From PALSA-1353 sp036267155 (GTDB taxonomy: Bacteria > Planctomycetota > Phycisphaerae > Tepidisphaerales > Tepidisphaeraceae): DNA of 64,000 bases. Each line of letters begins with the position of its first letter. Within the stretch, counting starts at the first letter, position 1. The DNA lies in the NCBI GenBank assembly GCA_036267155.1, contig DATAWP010000063.1, positions 1 to 64,000 of the forward strand. The letters run 5' to 3'. Of this stretch, positions 41,784 to 50,667 are shown one piece after another. Position numbers and translations under genes: made by a program. The notes under the pieces were generated by a model, which saw only the letters and a program-made list of their open reading frames with translations, was not told the DNA's origin and did not search any database.

Positions 41784-41831
41784 AGAGGCGAACTTCAGCG
41801 ACTCAGATGTCCAACGCCTAGAATGAATCGA

Positions 41832-42482
41832 TCACACAGCGAAAAACGTGCCAAGGACCGGCGGCATTTGAACGGGCTTATGCTCATTACGTCCGTGCGG
41901 CCTGACGATCGGCATATGCGAAAACAAATCACCGGCGGACACTTCGTTACCCCATTGCGTCCACCCGGGCCGCTCGTGGCGGGCGAAAAGTTCCAAATAC
42001 GGGCCGGGACTACATCGCTCTACAATGGTGTAAAGGTCGTCTGGCTTGCGGGAATGCTCTCGTTTCCGTTGGACCAGAATGTTGGTTTGGCGACGCCCAG
42101 CTTTTTGCGTCCGCAGACTCCCACGAACCCCGAACAAAACCAGTTCGGTCACATTGCGAAAGTAAAAGCCGACACCGCGCCCATCGGGGCCACCGTCCTT
42201 GCGAATTTTGTACCAAACAATATTCGTTTTGTACTCAAATCCCCATGCATCCATGACGCGCAGACCCCAGGAGAGCAGGGCATTGGGAACCCAAAGATAA
42301 AGGTGGCTTTGATCCGCCACGTGCGCGCCGACAGGCATGGCGCAGATCTCGTCGATACTCATTGTTTCGTATCGCGAAAGTCGTTTATGCTCCGGCGCCA
42401 TCTTTCCCGTCCGATTGGAAAACCGCCAGGGGGGATCGGCAAGGATCGTGCCGAAACGCTTGCCATTTAAAGATTGCAGCAT
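41832..42482 (-). CDS. MT-A70 family adenine methyltransferase
   Basis: A 216-residue methylase of the MT-A70/Munl-like DNA N6-adenine group. The catalytic DPPW box is in GTILADPPWRFSNRTG (residues 16-19), followed by MSIDEICAMPVG, LYLWVPNALLSWGLRVMDAW, NIVWYKIRKDGG, and LVQRKREHSRKPDDLYTIVE. MT-A70 proteins methylate RNA in eukaryotes but commonly DNA in bacterial restriction systems. Four bases separate it from a BglII-like endonuclease gene on the same strand, so it is probably its protective methylase. Upstream in-frame codons lie inside that gene and are not used. Confidence 0.85.
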   Translation of the reverse strand: MLQSLNGKRFGTILADPPWRFSNRTGKMAPEHKRLSRYETMSIDEICAMPVGAHVADQSHLYLWVPNALLSWGLRVMDAWGFEYKTNIVWYKIRKDGGPDGRGVGFYFRNVTELVLFGVRGSLRTQKAGRRQTNILVQRKREHSRKPDDLYTIVERCSPGPYLELFARHERPGWTQWGNEVSAGDLFSHMPIVRPHGRNEHKPVQMPPVLGTFFAV

Positions 42483-42486
42483 GGCT

Positions 42487-43083
42487 TTAGTCCTCAATGT
42501 ACAGCGCTTTAGTAATTCCGAAAACCACCAGCGGACATCCGGCACCGCCACCGCCTTCAATTCTGGGCAACAGCTTTCCCATCCATGTTGTTGTCGTGCC
42601 GTATTTTTGCCAGATGCCCAACCCCGTAAAAATATGCCGAAGTTCATCGGACTTCGTAATAATGACGCCCACCGCAATGGCCCGCAGATCAAAAAGTAAT
42701 CGGAAATTGTTCAGATCTCTGTCGAAAAAGGGATCTTTATTAGACCACTCAACTTCAAGCGCAACACGATTTTTGAAACAGTCCACTTTATGAGTTGGCG
42801 ACCGGAGTTCCGCGTCATCTACGACAATCTTTGTATCAAATTTCTTTTCGCACCATCCACGATCCTGGCAGAACGCTTTGTCGAAATGCTGCGACACCAG
42901 CGAGGCCCCGCCGCCCCCTACCGTCACCTGGCTTTTATGCAACCGAAACTCCCGGAGCACTTCGATAATATCCTGCCATTCATTGGGAAAATCAGCCTTG
43001 AGAATTGCGCAGGCGTGCTTCCACTCGTGGCATTCGTACAACTTGCGGAGATCTTTCGGAATTAATTCCAGCGACACGGTCAC
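42487..43083 (-). CDS. BglII/BstYI-like restriction endonuclease
   Basis: A 198-residue type II endonuclease of the BglII/BstYI family. The hallmark RVALEVEWSNKDPFFDRDLN, then FRLLFDLRAIAVGVIITKSD, is strongly conserved. The spacing D101-x8-E110-x-E112 in HKVDCFKNRVALEVEW parallels the active site D84-x8-E93-x-Q95 of BglII, with glutamate in the third position as in BamHI. It probably cuts AGATCT or RGATCY, but specificity is inferred. It is transcribed before its methylase with a four-base gap. The gene has a lower G+C look than the ABC transporter operon beside it. Confidence 0.82.
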   Translation of the reverse strand: MTVSLELIPKDLRKLYECHEWKHACAILKADFPNEWQDIIEVLREFRLHKSQVTVGGGGASLVSQHFDKAFCQDRGWCEKKFDTKIVVDDAELRSPTHKVDCFKNRVALEVEWSNKDPFFDRDLNNFRLLFDLRAIAVGVIITKSDELRHIFTGLGIWQKYGTTTTWMGKLLPRIEGGGGAGCPLVVFGITKALYIED

Positions 43084-43168
43084 AAAGCGTATCAGGGCGT
43101 CGAAATTTTTCCAATTGCCGCCGTGACATTATAATTGCCTCCCATAGGGGACATTTGAGAACGTCGCC

Positions 43169-45382
43169 CTATGGCATCGTCGACGGCGCGGTGGTCGGCT
43201 TGACCGGTCTCACATCGACGACGCCGGGGTCGTAGTCGATCGTACATGTGTCGCTGTAAGACTGGCCGCCGCGTGTTGTTCCGGTGGCCTCGATCGTGTT
43301 TTGGCCGCGAATCAGCGTCACATCGGGCCAGACGAAAACGCAATCGTCGCCGGTCTTGGATCCCAGGGACGTACCGTTGAGTTTCAATTCCACCGAATCG
43401 CAATTCGAATAGACCTTCACGGGGCCTTTGTCCACATTTCGCGGCGTGTAGCGCCGGTCGGTGATGTAAATGACCGGCTCATCCGACCAATTCGCCTTGT
43501 AGAAATAGAAAGCATCCTTCTTGATCTTGCGATCGTAGGTGACCAATCCCTTGTCGTTGCGGCCCAGATGATCGCCCTCGTGGCGGCCGTCGGAGGCGAA
43601 ATCGAACATGTTCCAGAGGAACGTGCCCCAGATGTACGGCCGTTGCTTCATCGCTTTGTATGCCGCCTCGTGAACAACGCCCTGCCACTCCTCGGGATGC
43701 CACAAGCCGGTGGTCTTGGGCTGAGCGGGATCGATTTCGTGCTGATACACGCTGGCGCCGGCGCCGTATTCGCTGATGCAGAAGGCGCGGTTGGGAATCC
43801 GCGCGTGGATAGAGTCAAGTTCCGCGGGCCAATCCGCATTGGATTTGGTGTACCAGCCGAGATAGCGATTGAAGCCGATGACATCGGTGATTTGATTCAA
43901 CTCTTGCTTGACATTGTCGATGTTACTCGCGGCCGTGGTCAGCCGAGTGGAATCGAGCTGGTGGGCCTCATCGTTCAACTGTTTCACCAGTTGAATTTCG
44001 GAATCGAGCATCGCCTGCCCCTCGGCGTCGGTTTGAGTCTTTTCCTTTTTGTCCCTCAATTCGTTGAACAAGGACCAGAAACAGATGGACGGATGGTTGT
44101 AGCTCTGTTTAATCAATTCGCGAAGCTGCTGCTTGGCCGTGTCGGCGAACGCCTGCGACGGATTGACGACGTTCACCAGGCAGGCCTCGGCCCAGACGAC
44201 AAGGCCGCCGCGATCGCAGAGATCGTAAAATTCCTGAGCGTGCTGGTAATGTGCCAATCGGATCGCGTTGCACCCCATTTCCATGATGAGGTTGAAATCT
44301 TCCTTCTGCTCGCGGGAAGTAATTGCCCAGCCCATGTCGAGCCGGTCCTGATGCCGATTGACGCCATGCAGCGGATAAGATTGGCCGTTGAGGAAAAAGC
44401 CCTTGTCCGGATCGACGCTGAAGAACCGAATCCCCACGGGCTGGATCACGCGATCCACGACGTTGGCGCCGTCGGCCACTGATACGCGCACGTGGTACAG
44501 ATACGGATCTTTCCTTCCGTTCCACAGGTGCGGGTGATCGATGCTGATCCACTGGACGGAATCCGTTTCACTGCCGGGGTCCACGGCTTGCTGGGTGTTG
44601 ACGGTTTGAACGACGGCGCCGCCGGCGTCGAGCAATTCGCACGTGACGTTCGCCGACGCCAGAGCTTGGCCGCCGTTGCGAAGTTTGCTGGTGACCTGCA
44701 GGTCGGCATGGGTTGCCGAGATATTCACTTGTTTCACGTAGACGCCCGGCGAGGCGTCATCCAGCGGGGTGATGGAAAGCGGATTGAGCGCAAGAAGCCG
44801 CACGCCGCGATAGAGGCCGCCGAAAAATGTGAAATCGGCCGATATCGGCGGGATGCTTGGGTCGGGGGCGTTGGTGACGCGTACGGCGATGACGTTGTCG
44901 CCGTCGGGATTCATCAGCGGCGTCACATCGTAGCAGAAGGCGGAAAACATCCCTTTGTGCTCAGGCCCGGCCAGCTTGCCGTTGACGTAGACCGTGGCCG
45001 CGCTCGATGCGGCGTCGAATTGCAGGAACAGCGACTTGCCGTGCTCGTCGGCTCCGAGGGTCAGATGCCGCCGATACCAGGCCGGCCCACGGTAATAGTT
45101 GTTGCCGCCGTCTTCGCCGTCGAGATTGTTCCAGGTATGCGGAAGCTTCACGTTCTGCCAGGACGAATCATCGAAACCAAGCTGCTCGGCGCCGGGCACG
45201 TCGTCGCGGATGAATTTCCAATCGGAATTGAGATTGACCGCCACGCGCGGCGCGACCACTCCTTCGGTGGCGCTGTTCTCCAGTTTCGACGAAACGGCCG
45301 GAGACTTTGTTGAGACGCACGAGCAAAGCAGCATCGAGCAAATGATTGCCGCAGCGCTGAGACCGAACCGCTGATTCACCAT
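43169..45382 (-). CDS. glycoside hydrolase family 2 lipoprotein
   Basis: A 737-residue secreted GH2 enzyme, of the beta-galactosidase/beta-mannosidase/beta-glucuronidase kind. A lipoprotein signal ends with LLCSC (near residue 21). The sugar-binding domain (LNSDWKFIRDDVPGAEQLGF; WNNLDGEDGGNNYYRGPAWY) is followed by an immunoglobulin-like domain and the TIM barrel. The barrel has the acid/base NE in CFWSLFNELRDK and the nucleophile E in FCISEYGAG. The C-terminal beta-domain ends in a Thr/Pro tail. A GAAGGA ribosome site precedes the ATG at 45382. It is divergent from the GGDEF gene. Substrate unknown. Confidence 0.9.
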   Translation of the reverse strand: MVNQRFGLSAAAIICSMLLCSCVSTKSPAVSSKLENSATEGVVAPRVAVNLNSDWKFIRDDVPGAEQLGFDDSSWQNVKLPHTWNNLDGEDGGNNYYRGPAWYRRHLTLGADEHGKSLFLQFDAASSAATVYVNGKLAGPEHKGMFSAFCYDVTPLMNPDGDNVIAVRVTNAPDPSIPPISADFTFFGGLYRGVRLLALNPLSITPLDDASPGVYVKQVNISATHADLQVTSKLRNGGQALASANVTCELLDAGGAVVQTVNTQQAVDPGSETDSVQWISIDHPHLWNGRKDPYLYHVRVSVADGANVVDRVIQPVGIRFFSVDPDKGFFLNGQSYPLHGVNRHQDRLDMGWAITSREQKEDFNLIMEMGCNAIRLAHYQHAQEFYDLCDRGGLVVWAEACLVNVVNPSQAFADTAKQQLRELIKQSYNHPSICFWSLFNELRDKKEKTQTDAEGQAMLDSEIQLVKQLNDEAHQLDSTRLTTAASNIDNVKQELNQITDVIGFNRYLGWYTKSNADWPAELDSIHARIPNRAFCISEYGAGASVYQHEIDPAQPKTTGLWHPEEWQGVVHEAAYKAMKQRPYIWGTFLWNMFDFASDGRHEGDHLGRNDKGLVTYDRKIKKDAFYFYKANWSDEPVIYITDRRYTPRNVDKGPVKVYSNCDSVELKLNGTSLGSKTGDDCVFVWPDVTLIRGQNTIEATGTTRGGQSYSDTCTIDYDPGVVDVRPVKPTTAPSTMP

Positions 45383-45533
45383 GTTTCCTTCTCCGACGGC
45401 AAGGGCATTAATATCGTTGTCCCGCCCGTTTGATGCAAATCCCGGAGGCTTTTTTGACGCTTTTGTTATTGGACTGTGTGAGGAAACCGATCTTAATCCC
45501 GGCATTTTTCCTGCCGATGGTGAACTATCAACG

Positions 45534-46445
45534 ATGTCTCATCAAGTTCTTCTCATTGACGATTCCAAAGCGATACATGCCCTGGTCCGCACGCGGATGG
45601 CGGATGAGCCGGTGACAATTCTGTCGGCATACAGCGGACAGGAAGGCGTTGCGGCGGCGCATCAATATGTCCCACAACTTATTCTGCTCGATGTGGACTT
45701 ACCGGACATTGAGGGCCTGGAAGTCTGCCGGCAATTGAAGGCCGACGCGGCGACCTCAGCCATCCCGATCATTTTCATGGCCGGCCGTGTTTCGCCCGAC
45801 GACAGGATTTACAGGCCGGAAGTAGGGGCGGCCGATTTTCTCCCCATACCCTTCAACCCAGCCGAACTGCGGGCGCGTGTCCGGGGGGCGCTGCGAACCC
45901 GGCAGATGTTCGAGTTGTTGGAAGGAAGGGCCCAGATCGACCTTGTGACCGGGCTGTGGAATCGAGCGTATTTCGAAGACCGGCTATGCCAGGAGCTTTC
46001 GCTTTCCCGGCGCACGGGACAACCGCTGACATGCATCCTGGCGGACATCGATCACTTCGCATCGATCAACGATTCCTTCGGCCGCATGTTTGGCGACGAT
46101 GTCATCCGCGAAGCCGGCACGGTTCTCAGCAACGGCACGAGGTTGGAGGATATGGTCTGCCGCTTCGGGCCGGACGAGTTCATCTTCCTGTGCCCGTGTA
46201 CGCACCTTGCGGATGCCAAAACGGTGGCGACGCGCTGCCAGCAGGCCATCACCGAGATGAATCTGTGCTGCCAGAATTCGCGGGTGCACGTGACGTGCAG
46301 CTTTGGAGTGGCGGAGCATGAAGGGGGAAAATCGTCGATGATCGACGCGGCGGAAAAGGCGCTGCGCGTGGCCCAGCGCGCGGGCGGTGATCGCGTGGGC
46401 ACGATCGGGGCGTCGCCGATCATCGCGGAAAGCATTCAGATCTGA
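45534..46445 (+). CDS. receiver-GGDEF protein with degenerate active sites
   Basis: A 303-residue protein: a response-regulator receiver (residues 3-120, phospho-acceptor D53 in LILLDVDLPDIEG) and a GGDEF domain (about 135-295). The GGDEF motif reads GPDEF (212-216), with proline for the second glycine, and an RxxD (203-206) lies exactly five residues upstream, as in inhibitory sites. In the receiver, the conserved lysine of the TKPF segment is isoleucine (DFLPIPFN, I105). It could be a weak cyclase or a c-di-GMP effector. It starts at ATG 45534, because residues before it are not conserved. It is divergent from the GH2 gene. Confidence 0.85.
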   Translation: MSHQVLLIDDSKAIHALVRTRMADEPVTILSAYSGQEGVAAAHQYVPQLILLDVDLPDIEGLEVCRQLKADAATSAIPIIFMAGRVSPDDRIYRPEVGAADFLPIPFNPAELRARVRGALRTRQMFELLEGRAQIDLVTGLWNRAYFEDRLCQELSLSRRTGQPLTCILADIDHFASINDSFGRMFGDDVIREAGTVLSNGTRLEDMVCRFGPDEFIFLCPCTHLADAKTVATRCQQAITEMNLCCQNSRVHVTCSFGVAEHEGGKSSMIDAAEKALRVAQRAGGDRVGTIGASPIIAESIQI

Positions 46446-46464
46446 CGGTTCCGCAGCGGCCAGA

Positions 46465-47277
46465 TCAGCGAACGACCTCAACCTCGTCTCCCACCCTTAA
46501 CATTTTGCCTGCCTGTCCCGGTGGTACTTTTGTGTTGACGGCGAGCCGGTAAAAATGGTCGAACCGCGATCGTTCCGCCCAGGGGGGCAGGGTCTTTTCG
46601 CGTTGCTGACGAAAAATCTGTGAGAACTCCGGATAACCTTCTCCGGTGGCCGGGTCGCGCGGCGGAACGGCGCACCGCCGGCACGGATTGTTGCCGTCGA
46701 AGAGGCAATCGCCGATGCGAAATCGCACGAGCGAATCTTTGACTCCGTACAATTGATCTTCCCAGAACGCCGCCGAGCCGCCGATTTCCAGATTGGCGCG
46801 GAAGCGGGTGCGAATCTCGCCGATCTCCAGAGGCGGAAACCAGCGGGTGACTTCGGCAAGCGTGGCCGTCGAGATGACCGTCGGGCCGGGACTGTCGAGA
46901 TCGTCGGGGAACCCAACCTCGATGTTATGCCGCAATGAAATTGGAATCCCGAAAAACTCGGAGAGGAACTCTTCGATCTTGTCTCGCTGGCGTTCGATGT
47001 GAAAAGCGGAGGTCAGCCCCGCCGCGGCGTTGCCCAGCCGCAGTTCGCCGGTGAAAGCATCGTAATTCGATCGGAGGCAGTGCACCTTGGCATTTCGCTT
47101 TCCGTTGACAAATTTCCCATCGGCATCGAACAGCCCGTACTCGCGGTCTCCCTCCAGCGCGCCGCTCCGCAAGATACGAACCTCCTGGAGCGACACCGGC
47201 TCAAGCGACTTCACCGGATGAATGTGAATACTGGCCAGGTGCGGCAATTGGTTGTTCCTCCATCTTGGTCGTTTCAC
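46465..47277 (-). CDS. MOSC domain protein
   Basis: A 270-residue protein with the MOSC N-terminal beta-barrel (LASIHIHPVKSLEPVSLQEV) and a MOSC domain whose sulfur-carrying cysteine lies in NPCRRCAVPPRDPATGEGY. MOSC proteins, as in molybdenum-cofactor sulfurases and YiiM-like enzymes, handle molybdenum-cofactor sulfur or reduce N-hydroxylated compounds. The fold is complete: GDREYGLFDADGKFVNGK, FHIERQ, WEDQLYGVKDSLVRFRIGD. The substrate is unknown. Confidence 0.88.
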   Translation of the reverse strand: MKRPRWRNNQLPHLASIHIHPVKSLEPVSLQEVRILRSGALEGDREYGLFDADGKFVNGKRNAKVHCLRSNYDAFTGELRLGNAAAGLTSAFHIERQRDKIEEFLSEFFGIPISLRHNIEVGFPDDLDSPGPTVISTATLAEVTRWFPPLEIGEIRTRFRANLEIGGSAAFWEDQLYGVKDSLVRFRIGDCLFDGNNPCRRCAVPPRDPATGEGYPEFSQIFRQQREKTLPPWAERSRFDHFYRLAVNTKVPPGQAGKMLRVGDEVEVVR

Positions 47278-47326
47278 GTGGAACTATGATGTCCAATCGT
47301 GTAAAGCCGAGCAAGCCGGGACCGCC

Positions 47327-48841
47327 CTACGCCAGCGCGGCCTCCGGTACGTCCGGTCCCGAGGTTTGGTGCGAAGGCGCCGCGGGCGCCATCGCGCTTT
47401 CCTCGAGCACTTTTCGGATGCTGTCAAATTCAGCCCGGCTGCGGCTGCGAACGATCACCAGAATCACGCCCGCCAACAAATACGCGCCGAAAATGTACGC
47501 GAAATAATTGCAGGGATACGCCGGTTGGGGATAGACCGTTCCGACGATCGGCACGACGAGCAGCAGAAGCGCGATTCCCGCCATCATCCAGTGATGCGGC
47601 TTAACCTCGCCGATCTTCTTCAGATAGAACGGCGTTGCCAGGGAGATCAGCACGTATGCTCCGCAGAATCCCATCGCGCCGAAGAGGCCGGCGTCGTTGA
47701 ACTCGTCGAACGGAGCGGCGATGTTCAGCGCGCCGCTTGCGCCGGCATAGGAAGCCAGCATGAAGGCCGATGGAATCAGAAACTGCATGGTGGCGAAAGC
47801 GGTGATCGCGACGTGCGGGGTCAGATTGTGCTTGTGGGAACTGCCGACGGAAATCGGGAAGATGCCGTAGCGGCCCATCGTAAACAGAACGCGCGAGCCG
47901 GCGTTCATGCAGGACAGGGCCAGCGCGAAGAAGCTCACCATCGCGCCGAAGCTGATGACGACGCCCATCCATTTGACGCCCAGGTTGTTGCTCAGCGTGG
48001 TCAGCGGCGCATCAAGCTGATCGAGCGGGGGATTGTTGTTGGCCAGTGCATGCGTTTCAACATAGGTGATGAAGACGAAGAACGCGCCCGTCAACAGCAG
48101 GCTGGCGATGACGGCGCGGGGGATTGTGACCAGCGGCTTTTTGGACTCTTCGCCGAAGGCAGTGGCGCACTCGAAGCCGACAAGACTAAAAATGGCGACC
48201 ACGACGCCCAGGCCTATGTCCTTCAGCCCGTGGCCCACGGGATGAAGTTGGGTGGTGTCGACCGCGCCGGTCTTGGCGACGGCAAGAAAGGCCAGCATCA
48301 GGATCACCGCAACGGACATTCCCTCAAATGCGAGCATGAGAATGGTTGAGAAGGTGATGTCTTTGTAGGCCAGGAACCAGGCCATGATGATGCAAATGGC
48401 AAAGAGCGTGATGGACGGATGCGACAGGTAACCGGCGGCACCGGCCTGAGTGAGCAGCTTGGAGGCGAAGTGGGTGAATCCGGTGACGCCGGCGATGCCG
48501 ATGAACAGGTACGCCCAGATCAGGCACCATCCCGAAAGTCCGCCGACTTTGGGGCCAAGTCCCTTGACGGTGTATTCGTACATGCTTCCTGCGGAGGTAT
48601 AGCGTTTGGCGAATTGATTGAGGTTGATCGCCACGAACAGCAGCATGACGGTGCCGAAGAGATAGCAGAGCCAGCCGGCGGTGCCGGCGGTGCCGAACAT
48701 CAGCGGCACGATCAGGGCGGCGGTCATGCTGGGTGAAATCAGCGCAATCGCTTGTGCCAAGACCTCCCAGAAATTCAACGCGTTTGATTTCAGTTTGGTG
48801 TGCGTGTTCTTGACGGTTGCAGCATAATCCAGATCGCTCAT
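47327..48841 (-). CDS. APC-family amino acid permease
   Basis: A 504-residue transporter with about twelve helices. The first part (NALNFWEVLAQAIALISPSM) and the SAGSMYEYTVKGLGPKVGGLSGW segment fit the amino acid-polyamine-organocation superfamily, where the first helix holds the unwound substrate site. The second half contains GFECATAFGEESKKPLVTIPRAV. It lies downstream of an Xre-cupin regulator on the same strand (137-base gap), which suggests regulated uptake of an amino acid or amine. The specific substrate is not clear. Confidence 0.85.
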   Translation of the reverse strand: MSDLDYAATVKNTHTKLKSNALNFWEVLAQAIALISPSMTAALIVPLMFGTAGTAGWLCYLFGTVMLLFVAINLNQFAKRYTSAGSMYEYTVKGLGPKVGGLSGWCLIWAYLFIGIAGVTGFTHFASKLLTQAGAAGYLSHPSITLFAICIIMAWFLAYKDITFSTILMLAFEGMSVAVILMLAFLAVAKTGAVDTTQLHPVGHGLKDIGLGVVVAIFSLVGFECATAFGEESKKPLVTIPRAVIASLLLTGAFFVFITYVETHALANNNPPLDQLDAPLTTLSNNLGVKWMGVVISFGAMVSFFALALSCMNAGSRVLFTMGRYGIFPISVGSSHKHNLTPHVAITAFATMQFLIPSAFMLASYAGASGALNIAAPFDEFNDAGLFGAMGFCGAYVLISLATPFYLKKIGEVKPHHWMMAGIALLLLVVPIVGTVYPQPAYPCNYFAYIFGAYLLAGVILVIVRSRSRAEFDSIRKVLEESAMAPAAPSHQTSGPDVPEAALA

Positions 48842-48978
48842 GACGGACTCCTTAAAAACCTCGCGGGGCCGTTTGGAGCGCGGTGATAGACCGCTACCCG
48901 GCGCCTTTTTCAGGCTTCCTGTCCGCCACTCGTTTCAAGTCGTTTCCCCAGCCGCCAGTTCCAGAGCATGCGCGATGC

Positions 48979-49605
48979 CTACCCAACAAGCTCGGCGGTC
49001 ATTTCCACTGCCTCCCGACGGGAATTCAGCGCGATCGGAATCGGGCAGGCAACGAGAACAATCGAGGCATCCTTGCCATCCAGCGCGTCGAGCCGATGCG
49101 GCAACCGCGAATCAAAATGCGCGGCGTCACCAGCGTCGATCACGTATTGCTTCTCACCCAAAGAAAGCTGCAACCTGCCTGACAAGACATAGATCCACTC
49201 TTCGCCCTCGTGCTGATACTGCTCGGCGCCCTGGCGCGTCGATGCGATGTCCAGGCGAATGGGCTGAAGATTGAACGGCGAAGCGCTGGACATCGGGACG
49301 TACGACACGCCATCGCCGTGGCGGATCGATGCATCCCCGGCTCTGACCACAATGCAGGGTTCGTCGGCGAACCTCGGTTCAAAGAGGCTACCCATCGGCA
49401 CCCCGAACACGCGCGCCAACGTCAATACGGCAGCGATAGACGGCTGGCGAGTTCCGCTTTCCAGCCGAGATAAAAACGGCTTGGAAAGCCCGCTGCGTTC
49501 GGCCAACTCTTCGAGCGTCCAGCCCCGCGCCGACCGCAAACCTCGCAGCCGAATGCCCAGCATCGCCAGTTCCGGCTCACCTTTTCGTTCGCCCTCATTT
49601 TCCAT
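48979..49605 (-). CDS. Xre-type regulator with C-terminal cupin domain
   Basis: A 208-residue regulator. The helix-turn-helix is LGIRLRGLRSARGWTLEELA, then ERSGLSKPFLSRLESGTRQP, the Xre pattern also seen in PuuR- and SutR-like proteins. The cupin half (YVPMSSASPFNLQPIRLDIA; EGEEWIYVLSGRLQLSLGEK; DAGDAAHFDSRLPHR) probably binds a small ligand. An amino-acid permease gene lies directly downstream on the same strand. Three TTGCC-N5-GGCAA palindromes lie within 125 bases upstream of the start, so autoregulation is likely. Confidence 0.9.
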   Translation of the reverse strand: MENEGERKGEPELAMLGIRLRGLRSARGWTLEELAERSGLSKPFLSRLESGTRQPSIAAVLTLARVFGVPMGSLFEPRFADEPCIVVRAGDASIRHGDGVSYVPMSSASPFNLQPIRLDIASTRQGAEQYQHEGEEWIYVLSGRLQLSLGEKQYVIDAGDAAHFDSRLPHRLDALDGKDASIVLVACPIPIALNSRREAVEMTAELVG

Positions 49606-49626
49606 GAGGGGGCAAGATAATCATTG

Positions 49627-49725
49627 TTGCCTATAAAGCAACACAAAAATTGCCTAACAGGCAATATTTCCGTAGTAAAACGAATTTAAGCATGTAAATT
49701 CGTATCTGTTTTGCCAGATAGGCAA
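49627..49725. promoter_or_regulatory. three TTGCC-N5-GGCAA operator-like palindromes
   Basis: TTGCCTATAAAGCAA (49627-49641), TTGCCTAACAGGCAA (49650-49664) and TTGCCAGATAGGCAA (49711-49725) share one 15-base design. Centres are 23 and 61 bases apart. They lie just upstream of the Xre-cupin start (49605). A further 9-base palindrome, ACGAATTTA / TAAATTCGT (49680-49703, six-base spacer), sits between the second and third. The match to a regulator is inference from position and number. Confidence 0.6.
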
Positions 49726-49789
49726 CGGTTATTGCGGCCGGACGGTGTGGCCGCCACCAGCCTTCGATGTTCGCTTTCGAACCGGAGCG

Positions 49790-50128
49790 CTAAGGCATAT
49801 CAAATGCCTTGCGTATGGCCGCAAAGATAAGACGCAGTTTCTCGCGAGGGAGGACGGCGACGACCTCGCCAAGCGCCGCCCGTTGTATTGTGAAGATGTT
49901 GTCCAACGTGATGGCGCAGATGGTCGGTACGCCGTCGGCCGGTTCGAGAATCACTTCGGTTTCGGACTTGCGAATGGTGCGGGTAATGGGGGCAACGGTG
50001 ACGGCGTTTAACCGGCCCACAACCGAGTCGCGCGTCAAAACGACAACCGGGCGGCGTCCGAATGGCGCGGGAAGCTGCGCCCAGACAACGCTCCCTTGCT
50101 GAAGTCGAGGCACTGTTATGCCTTCCAA
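49790..50128 (-). CDS. PemK/MazF-like toxin
   Basis: A 112-residue MazF-fold protein. It starts MEGITVPRLQQGSVVWAQLP, with the RPVVVLTRDS strand and PITRTIRKSETEV segment near 48-60, and has the C-terminal half GVPTICAITLDNIFTIQRAA. These are characteristic of PemK/MazF mRNA interferases. Conserved arginine and the S/T catalytic residue are in the region PVVVLTRDS. The gene overlaps the upstream gene by 13 bases. The upstream protein ends with LPPEDFSDWKA, a tail seen in antitoxins of this kind. Confidence 0.85.
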   Translation of the reverse strand: MEGITVPRLQQGSVVWAQLPAPFGRRPVVVLTRDSVVGRLNAVTVAPITRTIRKSETEVILEPADGVPTICAITLDNIFTIQRAALGEVVAVLPREKLRLIFAAIRKAFDMP

Positions 50129-50655
50129 TCGCTAAAATCCTCAGGCGGAAGCATCGCTGTCGCGGCGGCGACCGAGCCGGCGACGATCACGTCTTTCTCC
50201 GTTAAATCGAGGTCCACATCCGGGATAAGTTCGATGATGTCACGTTTGCGGCTTGGAACGCGCAGCACAACAAACGCCTTGGCACGCTCACTGGCAAGTC
50301 GTAGTTCGTTTCGAAGGGCTTGTACGCCCAGGCGGGCGGACAGGTCAAGACCACAACTTATCCCTTCTCGTCCTTGCACGCGCATGACGTCGCCTCGAAG
50401 ATAGGCTGCGGATGCCCGAGATTCATAATCCGGCGGATCAATCTCCGTCACGCGCAGCCGATCCGGCTGATGAAAAGATGCCGTCAGTGTAACGGTGCAA
50501 CGCTGTTTGGCGTTCCCTTTGGCCAAAAGCCGGTCAAGCTCCGGAACAGCCTTTTTTTTATCGAGCCGAATCTCATAGAAGGGAGATCGCGCGAAGAAAC
50601 CGGCACTCCCCATCACATAGCCGATCGTCCGACGCCCTGCGTTAGTCACCGCCAT
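50116..50655 (-). CDS. antitoxin-like partner of MazF, 179 residues
   Basis: A protein twice the length of usual MazE antitoxins. Only its last 25 residues (AAATAMLPPEDFSDWKA) resemble antitoxin C-termini that bind MazF. The remaining 150 residues (IGYVMGSAGFFARSPFYEIR; HQPDRLRVTEIDPPDYESRA; DVMRVQGREGISCGLDLSAR) match no family I know. It overlaps the toxin by 13 bases, so the order is antitoxin-like then toxin. I predict it neutralises the toxin through the C-terminal tail. The large N-terminal domain could sense something or regulate. Confidence 0.5.
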   Translation of the reverse strand: MAVTNAGRRTIGYVMGSAGFFARSPFYEIRLDKKKAVPELDRLLAKGNAKQRCTVTLTASFHQPDRLRVTEIDPPDYESRASAAYLRGDVMRVQGREGISCGLDLSARLGVQALRNELRLASERAKAFVVLRVPSRKRDIIELIPDVDLDLTEKDVIVAGSVAAATAMLPPEDFSDWKA

Positions 50656-50667
50656 GTTAACCCCCCA

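Noticed and set aside
47252..48349. 365-residue plus-strand frame opposite the permease
   Set aside because: Antisense of a high-GC transporter gene, with Arg/His/Gln-rich content and no known family.
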